Assembly (NCBI GenBank): GCA_025201365.1
Contig: JAIXMF010000016.1
Location: forward strand, 310,001 to 374,000
Origin: Syncephalis plumigaleata
Lineage: Eukaryota; Zoopagomycota; Zoopagomycetes; Zoopagales; Piptocephalidaceae
Direction of reading: 5' to 3'
DNA length: 64,000 nucleotides
A model generated the notes under the pieces. The model did no database searches. It was not told the origin of the DNA and saw only the letters and a list, made by a program, of their open reading frames with translations. The position numbers were made by a program, and so were the translations under genes. Shown piece by piece: positions 21,991 through 34,300 of the stretch; the first letter of the stretch is position 1; every line of letters starts with the position of its first letter.

Positions 21991-24530
21991 ATGATTTTAG
22001 CCTACCTATTCAGACTAGCGGTGCTCATAAGCATTATCGCCGATGCATATGGTGCCGCCTCTATTACACCGGTAGCAAACGTTTTAAGATTTTGTGCACG
22101 ACTAAGAACGAAACTCGTCAATCCACCCATCGCCAAAGCCACATCTCCACCCCACAATTATCATCAACAAGCAATTGCCGATCCATATCAATGGATGCGT
22201 AACGATCAAGGTCCAACCAAGGAGATGCTCGCTCATCTTCAACTCGAAAACAGCTACGCCAGAACCATGCTCCAACCGTTATGCGATATTAAACAGCAAA
22301 TCTACAGTCGACTAGAAGAGCTTGATACTGTCGATAGCGAAGCCGAGAATAAGGTTGAACCATTGATTGTAGGCAACTTTGTGTATTCAGTGAAATATCC
22401 ACCAGGCCAGAGCTTTAATGCTGTCTATCGAAAGGATAGGCAAGCATCGAATGGCGTGGAGCAAATGATCCTGGATCGTAGTAGTTTTGGTGCAACCAAT
22501 TACTTTGAAATCGCTCAGTTTAAAGTTAGCCCAGACGGGAAATATATAGCGATTGTTGTCAATCTGACCGGTACAGATCAATATATCGTTCGTTTCCTGG
22601 ATCATAGGACTGGAAAATTATTACCCAACATAATTCAACCTACAAAACCTACAATTGAGTGGAGCTCTGACGGGCAAAGCATTATCTATCTCCCATTCAA
22701 TGATAATACAAAACTCCCATCGATCTACCGCTACCATATCAATGCAATGGACGAGGCTAATGAGCATATATACACCGAGAAAGAACCGGGTTCGTGGATT
22801 ACATTTAGAAAGACCACTACTGGTGCGTTTTTCCTATTCACTATAGCGTATAGGGATAGGAATGCCGTTTATTCCATGAGCACAAATAGTGATGCGCGTG
22901 ATTTCAGGCTAGTTTATCCATACCATGCGCCGGGACACTATTACTCGGTGGAGCATTTGAACAGCCAATTCCTCATTATAACGAATATGGCTGCTAACGG
23001 GCAAATTGGCGCTAAATACAACTATTTCGTATTTGATGTAAACGTGCCGTATGAGCAAATACGCTGGACCCAAGTCCTACAAGGAGCCAAACTGAATAGT
23101 GCCAGCAGTCTTGTGGTCTCGCAAAAGTACCTCGCGGTATTTGAACGCAGTTTCTCAAAGACCAAGATTAAGATTTACAGCTTCGATGCTAATGGAAGAC
23201 TTACCCCTACCGCCACGATGAAACAAATTGATCTACCGAAAGAGCCCTCCACCATTAGTATCCCTAGTCAACAACCGGCGATCGCTGACAATCGATTCCG
23301 ATACTCGACAACGTCGTTGATTAGGCCCTCCACTCTCTTCGAATGCGATATGGCGAATGGACAGTGTGGGGAGTTATATAACATGACACCCGCCAAGTAC
23401 GATGCTAACCTTTACACCACCGTACGAATAACCGCTGATGCTCCAGCTGGCATGGGTCCCGCCGCTAATGGTCAGCAAACGGTAAAAATCCCCATTACCC
23501 TTGCTTATCGTAAAGATAAGGCTAGAATGAATGGAAGCAATCCTGCATGGTTAAATGGATATGGCGCCTATGGCATAGTACAATGGCCCACGTTTAGCTC
23601 TAAAGTGATCACTCTACTTGATCAAGGATTCGTCTACGCCATTGCTCACGTCAGAGGTGGTGGAGAGATGGGAAGCAGCTGGATTCTAGGCGGTATACAA
23701 GGACAAAAACAGAATAGCTTTAATGACTTTATCGCGGTTGCCAACAAGCTGTTTATGGATAAATACACGCAAAAAGGACAACTAGTCATTGAAGGTGGTA
23801 GTGCCGGCGGTATGCTGGTGGGTGCTGTCATGAATCAGCAACCTGATCTTGCCGAGGTTGCCATCGCTAAGAGTAAGTGTACTGGCGTGTTCTCGTCGTA
23901 AATGACTTGTTTCCCTAGACGGGCAATCGTGCTAATTATGAACAAAATACTATAGTGCCATTTGTGGACGTGCTCAACACCATGATGGACGCCAGTCTTC
24001 CATTGACCAAGAGCGATTATAGCGAATGGGGCAATCCCACCGATCCAAACTACTTTAGAGTTATTCACTCCTACTCACCCTATGACAACATTAAGGTAGG
24101 CAAGAAGTATCCCAACATATTGGTGCGTGTGGGGCTTAAAGACAATCGTGTACCTTACTGGGGTAAGTCATTCTGTGAATACCACGATCTTACGTAGCGA
24201 TATACTAACTTCGCTTCTCTAGATCCATCTAAATGGGTAGCTAGACTACGTGCCAGTAACGTGGCCAGTAGCGGTCCACAAGATACAAATCCACATACCA
24301 TTCTTCAATTGACAGATATGAATTTCGGGCACTGTAAGTAGCTGATAATAATTACACAAAAAGTGCTATTTTCAATCGTGCTAACACGTATGTATGCATA
24401 TGTATGTGTATCAGTTGGAGGATCGAGTCGTATAGAGGCATTAGAGAATACTGCCGATGAGATAGCGTTTGCCATTCGTAAACTGGAGAAAGCAAGAAAG
24501 CGTATGCCAACACCGGCATTAGCTGCTTAG
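21991..24530 (+). CDS. Oligopeptidase B-like serine peptidase (S9A) with signal peptide
   Basis: Exons 21991-23872, 23956-24162, 24223-24333 and 24415-24530 join to 771 residues. The protein has a prolyl-oligopeptidase architecture: an N-terminal beta-propeller after HNYHQQAIADPYQWM, then an alpha/beta-hydrolase domain. The catalytic triad is complete: Ser604 (EGGSAGGML), Asp690 (GLKDNRVPYW) and His733 (MNFGHFGGSSR). VPFVDVL-type and SYSPYDN segments match oligopeptidase B, which cuts after basic residues in short peptides. Members of the family are usually cytosolic. Here an N-terminal hydrophobic stretch (MILAYLFRLAVLISIIADAY) suggests secretion or membrane anchoring. All introns lie in the last quarter. 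Confidence 0.93.
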
Positions 24531-25366
24531 CGATTTCCTTGTCATTACATCTCATCAAACATTGATACCGCATTTGCCACATACAATTGAAAATAACCAA
24601 CGAAATAGATGACATGTGTCATCATGCCCATACGGCTGGATTCGTATGAGCTACTTGTTCATTTCGTTAAAGAAAATACATCATCATTCATAAATATTAT
24701 TCACATAAAGTTGACAATTTACACGTCAAAACAATAGTCTGTCATATGAAGTAAATTTCCTATGCTAGTGTTATGAATAATCAGAAAGGATTGTAGGAAT
24801 GTTCTAGCAATTGTGTTCACGTTTATCCAAAGTTGTACATTAGTAGAAATACGATAATGTATCACCGAATAGAATCTAGAATACTATTACCAAAGGCGTG
24901 AACACCGCCTAGAACTATTAGTTGGGCTATTGCTTTCTTGTCATGATGTCATGCCAAGATATTCCTGTTATCTCATTGCAAACGAGGCAAATGTATAAGA
25001 AGTCATCACGAGCTAGTAGGAACACGTTCTGTGGGTGATACTTCCATTGGCAAATCCATTTCTCGACTTTCTTTTTATATTGCCTTCTATTTAGAAATTA
25101 GACGGCTACTAAACAGGAATGGTGAGGAGACACACGCCATTGGCCGTATTACCATACGTGTCATTGCTTTTGCCTTTGGCGGAGCAGGTTTCTCGTCTAG
25201 TATAATAAAGAAGCAGTTCACAGGGAATGTCCATACAGGTTATCGCCACCATTATTCTACGTCGTTATAGCAAAGTACTTCTTTATTCGGCCTCTTTACT
25301 ACTATCGTTAGTTTGCTAATTTAGTTGTTGAATTTCTTATATCACTACTTTTCGAAGAATAGCATA
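24531..25366. other. Gap between oligopeptidase and stomatin-like gene
   Basis: A 79-codon frame at 25031-25270 has no recognisable domain and lies in the likely promoter of the next gene. Nothing else seen. Confidence 0.5.
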
Positions 25367-26664
25367 ATGGACAACCACACATTCCAACCTACAGACGTCA
25401 TTACTGTGCAGCCAACTGGCCAAGGCATGATGCAAACTAAATTTGCACATGAAATACCGCTTGGAGAACAGTCAGGCTACGGTAAGTAACAACAATGTAT
25501 AAGATATGTATCGCATTTGATGATTGATTGTACTTACTTTACAATCACATATAGCACATATTATGCATGCTATCGGTTCAGTTATTGGTATACTTGGTGC
25601 GGTAAGTGACATCTACTAAACTGTAGTCTATGATACGACGCTTATTATTCGTTTAGATTCCATGTTGCATCCTATGTCCTAATCCGTATAAAGAGGTGCA
25701 TCAAGGTAGGATACCACTAGTATTTCAGTGGACATGACTGGATGACGCTAACAATGATGACGATGATTACTATGATTTAGGATCGGTCGGTTTGATCGAG
25801 CGGTACGGTAAATACTACAAGACGGTGGATCCAGGCTTGGTGAACGTCAATCCCGTTAGTGAAAGTATTCATCGTATCGATATCAAGATGCAAATCACGG
25901 CTATTCAAGATATCTCCATCATGACAAAGGTTAGCATGGAGGGGCATCATGTTTATGCTTATGTTTATGCTTATGTTTATTATTTAGGACAATGTCAATA
26001 TCACTATTGACTGTGTTGTTTATTGGCATGTGGTGGACGTGTACCTCGCCACGTATGGTGTATCTCAACTTGAGACGGCATTGCTAGAGCGTGCACAAAC
26101 GAGTCTTCGTGCCATTCTTGGTGGTCGTTCACTACAGGACTGTATCGAGAATCGCGAGAGCATTGGACAAGCATTGGGCATGATGCTCGAGGAACCCGCT
26201 GCATCATGGGGTATTCGCGTGGAGAACACGCTAATTAAAGACTTGCAGTTCAGCCGGGAACTTCAACAGTCATTGTCGAGTGCCGCCACCCAGAAACGTA
26301 TTGGTGAATCGAAGGTTATTGCCGCTAAAGCTGAAGGTATGTCATTATCATTACTACTACTACTATTTCTAATATTATTATTCTTTACATTGTTCATCCT
26401 AACAATACAGTTGATTCGGCCAAGTTAATGCGCGAGGCATCAGAGATTCTTAACACACCGGCTGCCATGCAAATCCGTTATTTGGACACTATGGCACAAA
26501 TGTCGAAGAACGGACAGACAAAGGTTATCTTCATGCCTGTGCCAGGTCCAGATCCTCAGTCAGGCATTACAGGTCCATCTGTTGGCACTGCTTCATCTGG
26601 CGGTCAACCCACATTTACCCCACAGATGGCTGCCTTGACCGAGTATATGGGAGAAGAACGCTAG
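25367..26664 (+). CDS. Stomatin/band 7 (SPFH) family membrane protein
   Basis: Exons 25367-25481, 25555-25601, 25657-25705, 25781-25929, 25988-26336 and 26411-26664 give 320 residues. A hydrophobic hairpin-like stretch (AIGSVIGILGAIPCCILCPNP, cysteines possibly acylated) is followed by the SPFH domain: GLIERYGKYYKTVDPGLVNVNP, IKMQITAIQDISIMTKD, then a heptad-rich region (ALLERAQTSLRAILGG, LQQSLSSAATQKRIGESK) typical of oligomerising stomatins. The C-terminal tail is Pro/Gly-rich. Such proteins scaffold membrane microdomains and modulate channels. The intron in the fourth junction contains a short TTATGTTTATGC repeat. Confidence 0.92.
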
Positions 26665-27261
26665 CTAGGTTAATCATATTCATGCACACAATATGTATAC
26701 ACACATATCGATACTCAATTATTATTAATATTAATCATCTACGTAGTAATACTTGTTTATAACCAATGAATGATATCACAAATGCATTATACACTAATCT
26801 TTACTTGAACTATTCAATGCAGACAAGAATAGATAGATGACTATTTCCATCTAATCCTTGTAAGATTCATTCACATCATTGACATAAATGAATGCTCAAA
26901 TGCGTGGCATCATTCCACGGTAGTTGAAACGTGTATACATCTCATTTAGCAGTAACATTGCATAATTTTATATGAAAAGATGGAATAATAGAAGTTTCTA
27001 CAACTTGTACGTCGCTTGAATAGTTAATACACGTGTATCATCGCAAACATAATTAGTAGGAAGGTGCAAAAATCTACACGTTTTCTCTTCATATATCGTT
27101 TCTGTTTAGATGACCGATCATCTAGTGTTACTATCCATCAAGATCCGATTTTCGATGTTTATTCTATAAAAATAAATTTATTTGCTATGGCATGTCTAGA
27201 TACATCATATACATTACAGTCATTATTATACACTACACTACAATTATTTCCATTGTCATCA
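26665..27261. other. Gap before the S1/P1 nuclease
   Basis: AT-rich spacer without recognised gene. The nuclease reading frame is open upstream to 27064, but the signal peptide fixes the start at 27262. Confidence 0.5.
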
Positions 27262-28176
27262 ATGCAATCTTTTAGATATACTAGAGTCATTATACTAGCT
27301 GCTATCATTATAGTCACCTCAGTAACCACATCACCGGTTGATGCTTGGGGTATTAGCGTGCATAAGGTTATCGGTAGACTTGTTCGTAAACTACTACCCG
27401 ATGATACTAGACGCTATATGGATCGTTTATTACTATTGCCCAATGGTAATATAGAAGATTATGGTGAGGCGGCCGTTTGGGCTGACACCATACCACCCGC
27501 TAAGAATCCATTGGCCTATACCAAACCGTATCATTATGTATCGCTTCCTCAGAATGGAGTGGGTCAGTGTAGCAAGTATACGTCCAGGACATCCTGCACG
27601 AATGACGCGTGTATGGTAACCGGATTCGAGACATTTACCAAGAAGTTCCAGTGTAACCCGAGGAATAAGCAGAATCAACGGGCCATACGATTCCTGCTAC
27701 ACTTTCTCGGTGATATTAGCCAGCCACTTCATATTCTAGACTTTCATCGAGGTGGCACCACGCTATTTCATCAGTGGCGCGGTCAATCCATGTCTCTTCA
27801 TTATATTTGGGATACGGCCATGCCGAATCAGTTGCTTCGTGACAATATAGACGAATACGTACAAGAATTGGAGAGGAAGATCAAAGGCGGCGATTACAAG
27901 AAATACGTTAGCGATTGGAATCAATGTTTAACGGATAACGAACGTAATCCAAATGCTTGCATTGTACCATGGATCGATAAATTCAACGCATTTTTCAACT
28001 GTAAGATACTTTTACCGAAGTATGAGCAATTGAAACGTAGTAAGGATTTCAGTGTTGATTACTATGCGCAACACAAGGCGTATCTTCCTGTACTTTGGGC
28101 GCGTGCGGCTGTTCGTGCTGCCAAATACATTACCTTATTCTTAGAGCCATGTGTTAATCCAACTAGAACCAATTAG
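27262..28176 (+). CDS. Secreted S1/P1-type zinc nuclease
   Basis: Single exon, 304 residues from ATG 27262. Signal peptide MQSFRYTRVIILAAIIIVTS, predicted cleavage before Trp29, so the mature protein starts with the WG that ligates zinc through its N-terminus in P1 nuclease. Further metal ligands are visible: His34, the Asp of AAVWADTIP, PYHYV, LLHFLGDISQPLH and LHYIWDT. The family splits single-stranded DNA and RNA to 5' mononucleotides outside the cell or in vacuoles. The GGN motif of many members reads GGTTLFHQW here. Two extra upstream methionines in frame would put the signal peptide inside the protein, so they are unlikely starts. Confidence 0.9.
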   Translation: MQSFRYTRVIILAAIIIVTSVTTSPVDAWGISVHKVIGRLVRKLLPDDTRRYMDRLLLLPNGNIEDYGEAAVWADTIPPAKNPLAYTKPYHYVSLPQNGVGQCSKYTSRTSCTNDACMVTGFETFTKKFQCNPRNKQNQRAIRFLLHFLGDISQPLHILDFHRGGTTLFHQWRGQSMSLHYIWDTAMPNQLLRDNIDEYVQELERKIKGGDYKKYVSDWNQCLTDNERNPNACIVPWIDKFNAFFNCKILLPKYEQLKRSKDFSVDYYAQHKAYLPVLWARAAVRAAKYITLFLEPCVNPTRTN

Positions 28177-28368
28177 AATTCATCAATAATAAATCCATAT
28201 ATATGTTTAACTATAGTATACAACATTCAAGTATTATACAATGTAGTCACAGCAATTTCAAACTAACTAACTAACTAATTATTCATTTATCTAGTATTAC
28301 TACTACTACACATACAGATACACATTCCTTCTCTCTTTCTCTCTCTTTATATATATAGAGTTAAAGAT

Positions 28369-31300
28369 CTAATGAGGATCGTGCACTAGTGATGTTAGAT
28401 CGGCTACCGCTTCACGCTCTCGTTCCTCTTCCATAATACCGTACCACATGTTACTAGTGACATTACGTAGTACGGAGTCAGCATTCTCTGCTGTAATCAT
28501 CTCGGTGGATGCAATGTTTGACCATGCATCCGGTGAATGATTAGCAGTAGCAATATCAGGAGTAGTATTAGCTACATGGTTATTCGCTTGACGAGTGGCA
28601 GTAGTAGTGTTTTCGTCATTGCATTGGTAGAGGGCGATGTCACCGTTGATGGTGATAATAGTAATAGACTACCAGTGTCTGAATCAGAGGCGGGATCTCC
28701 TTCATCAGCACTAAGGAATGACGTGCCAGACATGGGTCGAGCACGTCCTGTATCAAAGTTGGACGATCTCGACGTTCCTTGTTGTCCTTGACCCCACTTC
28801 CCTTGCGTGACACGATGATCGATGGTACATCTAATCAATAACATAATGAGCGACTATGTCTACGTGTACGCACTAACTAATTAAAGCTTACCCAACTGGC
28901 CTGTACCCGGTGTAGTAACGGGGGAGAATGAACCATCGCCGCGTGCTTGTCCCATTGCTTGTCGTACCAATTGACGGAATCGTCGTCGTTGAATAAGCGT
29001 GCGTAGAATGCCCGCTACCTTCTCGCGTGCTGCTCGTTCCAGCAACTCCTCTTCTTTACGCTGTCGAATAATTAGATCCTCCACTTGTAGACACTTGTCC
29101 GTCTCCACCAGACTGTAGGCGAGCACTTGGAGCATGGCGTGGAAGGAGATACCTCGACTATCCTGCACAAGTAATGCCTCCTGATAAACGAGATTGTAAC
29201 GACGACGACGTGTTCGCACCTGTGCTACATTCATGGCAGCGAGTGTACGATTCAATCGGTGGATATCAACGTGTACGGCATCCGCGGTAAATGTCTCGCC
29301 ACCGCCCGGACCACGCTGACCCTTGATCGCTCGTCTACGTAGATTCACCACATCGTGTGTGTCGTCGTAGATACGCACCGAGAAACGACCGGTCAATGCA
29401 CGTAAGAAGGCAGGCAACACGCGTACCGGTATATAGCCGGTGGCCTTCGGATCGAAATCAGCCCATACACGCTTAAAACCGCGTAGATCAGCGCGTGTCA
29501 CATAAGCAGCGCGAATATCCCGTTGATACGTGTACGAGAAATTGTCGATCACCACAACGATAAACATGTTAACAAGAATATACGTGCCAATCACGTAGAA
29601 CGAGATGAACAGGAATAATGCCCAGTAACGACTGCCGCAATCCGTGTTGAGATAGTTGGCCGCACTCACGCAATTGGGTGCCTCTAGCATCATGTCGTGC
29701 ATGACGTAGTTCCAATTCTCGCCCGTTGTCATACGTAGCAGTAGCAGTAGAGTGTTATCGAATTCACGGAAATTCGCGTGTGTATTCGTGTATCGACCCA
29801 GACGCGTTAATCCGAATATCTCCATGAATAGAATGGCATACACGATGAATACAAGCAGTAGCACGGTCATAATATTAATGATCGACGGTACCGATGCCAT
29901 CAGTGTCTTGAATAACATTTGTAATGACTCAATCTGTTGTACTAGCTTGAAGGCAATGGCTACTAGGAATAGTTTTTGTACTTGTACAACAATATCAGCC
30001 TACAACATCAATGAGTTAGTTTAATACTTTTGTAACTATTACTGCTACTTACATTAAGATGAGCAAAGTTACAAATATCGTAATGAGAGCACCGCTAATA
30101 ACCACTAGATCAAATATATTCCAACGATTTTTACGCCACTATACAAATTATGTAAATTATGTTAAATATATATATAACATATTAACAACGTATAACTTAC
30201 CTTCTTAAACCCTAATCCGTATAGTTTAATAATCACTTCAATCATGTAGATGACAATAATGCAAGAAATATAATATCTAGTCAATTATGCATTAGTATAC
30301 AACTACAACAATTATATAATATCACCTTTAGTCTTCTCCCATAGAGTAGGTTGTCCTTTATGCTCGGTCATCATAATAAGCAAATTGAACACGGTGATTA
30401 CATTGATAAATCGTGCTAGACGACCATTCTTCTCGATGGCCAGATCGAAACACCATGCACGTAGTCGACCCGCAGGTCTTTGCGGTCTAGTGGTGGGTCG
30501 AATCATCTTCAGTTGGCGTTGTAGATCAATCCATCGACGTTGATCCACGGTCAATAGCGCGATACCGGAACGTGTCTTCAAGTTCTCGACAATGACACCG
30601 ATGAATAGTTGCACCACCACGACAGAACCGAATAGCATGTAGACGGAGAAGAAGATCGAGTTATACCAGGAAGGATCGCTATTCGTGTAATGCATCTGCT
30701 CGCCAACACTATGTGGTACGGACATGCCCGTGAACAACACATCGACCCAACCCTCACCCGAGGCCATTTCAAATAGTAATAGAATGGCAGAGCCGAACGA
30801 GTCGAAACTATACTGGTAGGGATTCGACCATACACGCGGCATCAATATGGCGATGTCGGTATCGGGTGGCGAGGATAGGAATTCACCTTGACACTCGCTA
30901 ACATTCGCCACATTATCATCGTTACATTGAGCGAAATAGCCGGCAAACACATTGACACCATAGACGGCAAACGGGATAACGAACAGTAGCGATAGAGAGG
31001 CCGTGTACAAGATACTAGGCACGGTACTAATGGTCGAGAAGAAGATCTCTCTAGTACCGCGGAACTGATTAATGAGACGTAATGGACGAATGGCGCGTGT
31101 AGCACGGAATGTACGCGCTGGACCCTGTGCTGCAGTTGCCTCGACGCAGAATCCCGCAGCAAGCGTTAATAACACGATGAAATCCATACGATTCCATGCA
31201 TCGCGTAGATAAGCATCGGGTGTGAATAGGAAACCATCTGCACATGCACGTACAAATAGTTCAATGGTGAATATAACCACAAAGATCACGTCCAACTTTG

Positions 31301-34300
31301 GATAAATACTGTCCCTCTTCTCTTCGCGGTATAATCGTTGTCGTAGTACCGGTGTATCCATGACTACCACGACAATACTACCAATAATACTGAGAATAAT
31401 GAACCAGTCGAACCATGTGCGTATACCCGCTGCTCTAGTCTCTCTAGTGCCCACGAGACTTTGACACCAACGACGTAAACGTGAGCCTGGATAGAATAGA
31501 AAGAGCGATCGTTCATAGGTGGGGTAAGCTTCCGGAATTCGGCCTCCTTAGCCGTACGTCCATCCAGTTGAGGAACGAACCGGATCGTGCTCGTTGTGGT
31601 GCCTTCTTAGTCAATCCCGGTGCATCCTCGTTAATAGTAATAATGGATCACTCGGGTATCATTCGAGTCACGTCCCATGTAATCAAATGAGTTGTCGTTG
31701 AACTAGCAACCGTGTGTGCTACTGGTATATTACCATGTTGTTGACGCTGTTGTTGTTGTTGACTAGTGGTTGCATCATCCATATTAGACAAATGGATCTC
31801 GTCCATATCATCACCTTCATTAATCGCTGTAATACCCGAGAATTGAGATGCAAATCCCGATTCATGTCGTCCACGTTTACTTGCTTGTCTACTATGACTG
31901 TATTTACCACCACTAGTAGTAGCAATAGTAGTAGTAGCAGTAGTAGTATTCGGATAGGTACGACTCATTTCCGTGTTCATTTCCTCCATGGCAATGTCTG
32001 TGGTATCACCACGAATACGTCGACGTATACTCGACCATAGACTACCATCGCCGGGATGTGATTTCGCCACTTTACTCGATGTATCATCGGTGACTACACC
32101 ACCATCGGAGAGCATGCGTCGTACCATTGACTTACGCACTTGTGCTAGCATGCCTTTAGGTAGATTGGATACTTGCAATAGACGTGGTTTCGGTTTCATA
32201 TACAAGTATGGATTCAATTTACTAGTTATCCATTTGCAATTAGATATCATTGAATTGTATACTGCTCATTAATTACTTGATAACCCACCTGAATAATCCA
32301 CCACTAATGTATTGTTCGCGTTGTTCACGTTTCGCTAAAAAGTTGACAATCTGACGTGCTCGTTTCTCCTCCTCATCCAATTCAAAGTTCTCCAACAGAA
32401 CAGCAACGAAAAGATTGGCAATCACATCTAATAACAATATTCAATATATGTATATCTATATATGTATATATGTATGAGTACTTACAATGAGAGAAACAAT
32501 AGAAATAACAACGAATAGAGCAGCTACCGAGATCATGATTCCTTTTTGTGATCTCATACAATCATAGAGTAGGACATTCCAATTCTCTCCCGTAAGTACC
32601 TAATCATAATAGATTACTCTACATCAATAAACATTCATTATATAAATGTAAACAATAACTTACCACAAATAATGACAGGAATGCATCACCGAATGTATCG
32701 AAATTAAGACGTGGCTTATCATTGTCATCCTCAAACGTGAAACTACCACTAAATACTTGCATAGTAACTGTGGATGTTACAAGTAGTGTCATAATCAAGA
32801 AAAAGATGACATTAAAGAAGGCACGCGTACTCTTGAATATTTTAGCCTACTCAACAACAACCATAGCAATAATGAATAAATAACAGCATGTACTACTATG
32901 ACTATGACACTTACCGCCATAACATTAATACGTGGTATAAGTGGAACAACACGATAGAATCGCATAACATGCAATACAGTTAGGTAGCGATACCATCCAA
33001 GTGAGTTGATCGGTGTAAATTGAATGATCGATGTGGCCACAGCTAAGAACAAATCCACTCGATTGACTGCCCTCGTCCAGAATATCGACCAACTAGGTGC
33101 GGCATAAATACGTAGAATAATCTCAGCGGCAAATACAGCGGTAAATGATATTTCCGATCGACCTTGATCACCATCATTTAGTTATTTGTTTATTAGTATT
33201 ACACTATAGATTGATTCAATTACTAACTTACTAATCATTAATAGTTGTCGCGGTGATGATCGTTGTGTACGTGTGGCCATGATACCTAAATTAGCCGCTG
33301 CCAATGCTCCTCCAAAATAGGTGAATACCGGATGATCTACCAGTTTAGCAACAGCAGCATGAATACGTTGACGTAGCGTGGGTCGACGTCCTTCCTCGGC
33401 CATCATCCAAGCTTCTTCCAATTCCATACGAGATGCTGCTGCTTTAGCCGCTAATGCTTCGTGTGCATCATGTTGCAATAATAATGGATCAGATCCAGCC
33501 GATAAGAATGCCGATGATTGTTGTCAGCGCGTACTTGTCCGAATGATTCAGTAATCACCGCTAGATTATTATCAGTATTAGCATCACTATATTCTCTATT
33601 CAATACAATCATTGCTTACCTATAAACAATTGTACAATAATAAATGTCATTGTAATAATAAGAATGCAGTAGTATAATGCGGCTAATCCATATTCTGCAT
33701 CCATTGTCCAATACATCGTGTCTGTCCAACCTTCTGTCGAACTGAGGCAATGATCGTTAATGTGGCCAGGAATATATGATCATATCCCAAATAGCCAAAG
33801 AATGGATTGTTATCTGTATCTCGACACACTTGATTGATTGGACATGTGTAGCCTTTAGTATGATACTCGCCATTGTATTATTATTAGCAGTAACTATTCG
33901 CCTTTTGATGCTTGTCATTCCAATAACTACCGCAATATTTAATCGGTGCAGTTACTATATCTATTATTTCGATGATTATTACGAGTATATATATATATAT
34001 ATATATATCTGTATATACTTACCATTGCCATTATCGTCGAACATCTCGCATCGTCGTGATAATGATCCCTTAAAGGTTTCAAGTGCAATAATGCCAAATA
34101 ACAGTAAAAAGAACATGATAAATCCGGTTACATCCACCAAGAGTGGCATAGCAACTTTAAGCGATTGCATAATAGTCTAACAACATCTTATATACATATA
34201 TTAGTAAATCATAACTATAGTTAATAGGAGATCATCTACTTACTGCTAATCCACTTGTAATAACGAGTAATCGAACAGATCGTAATGCTGCTAACCCTTT

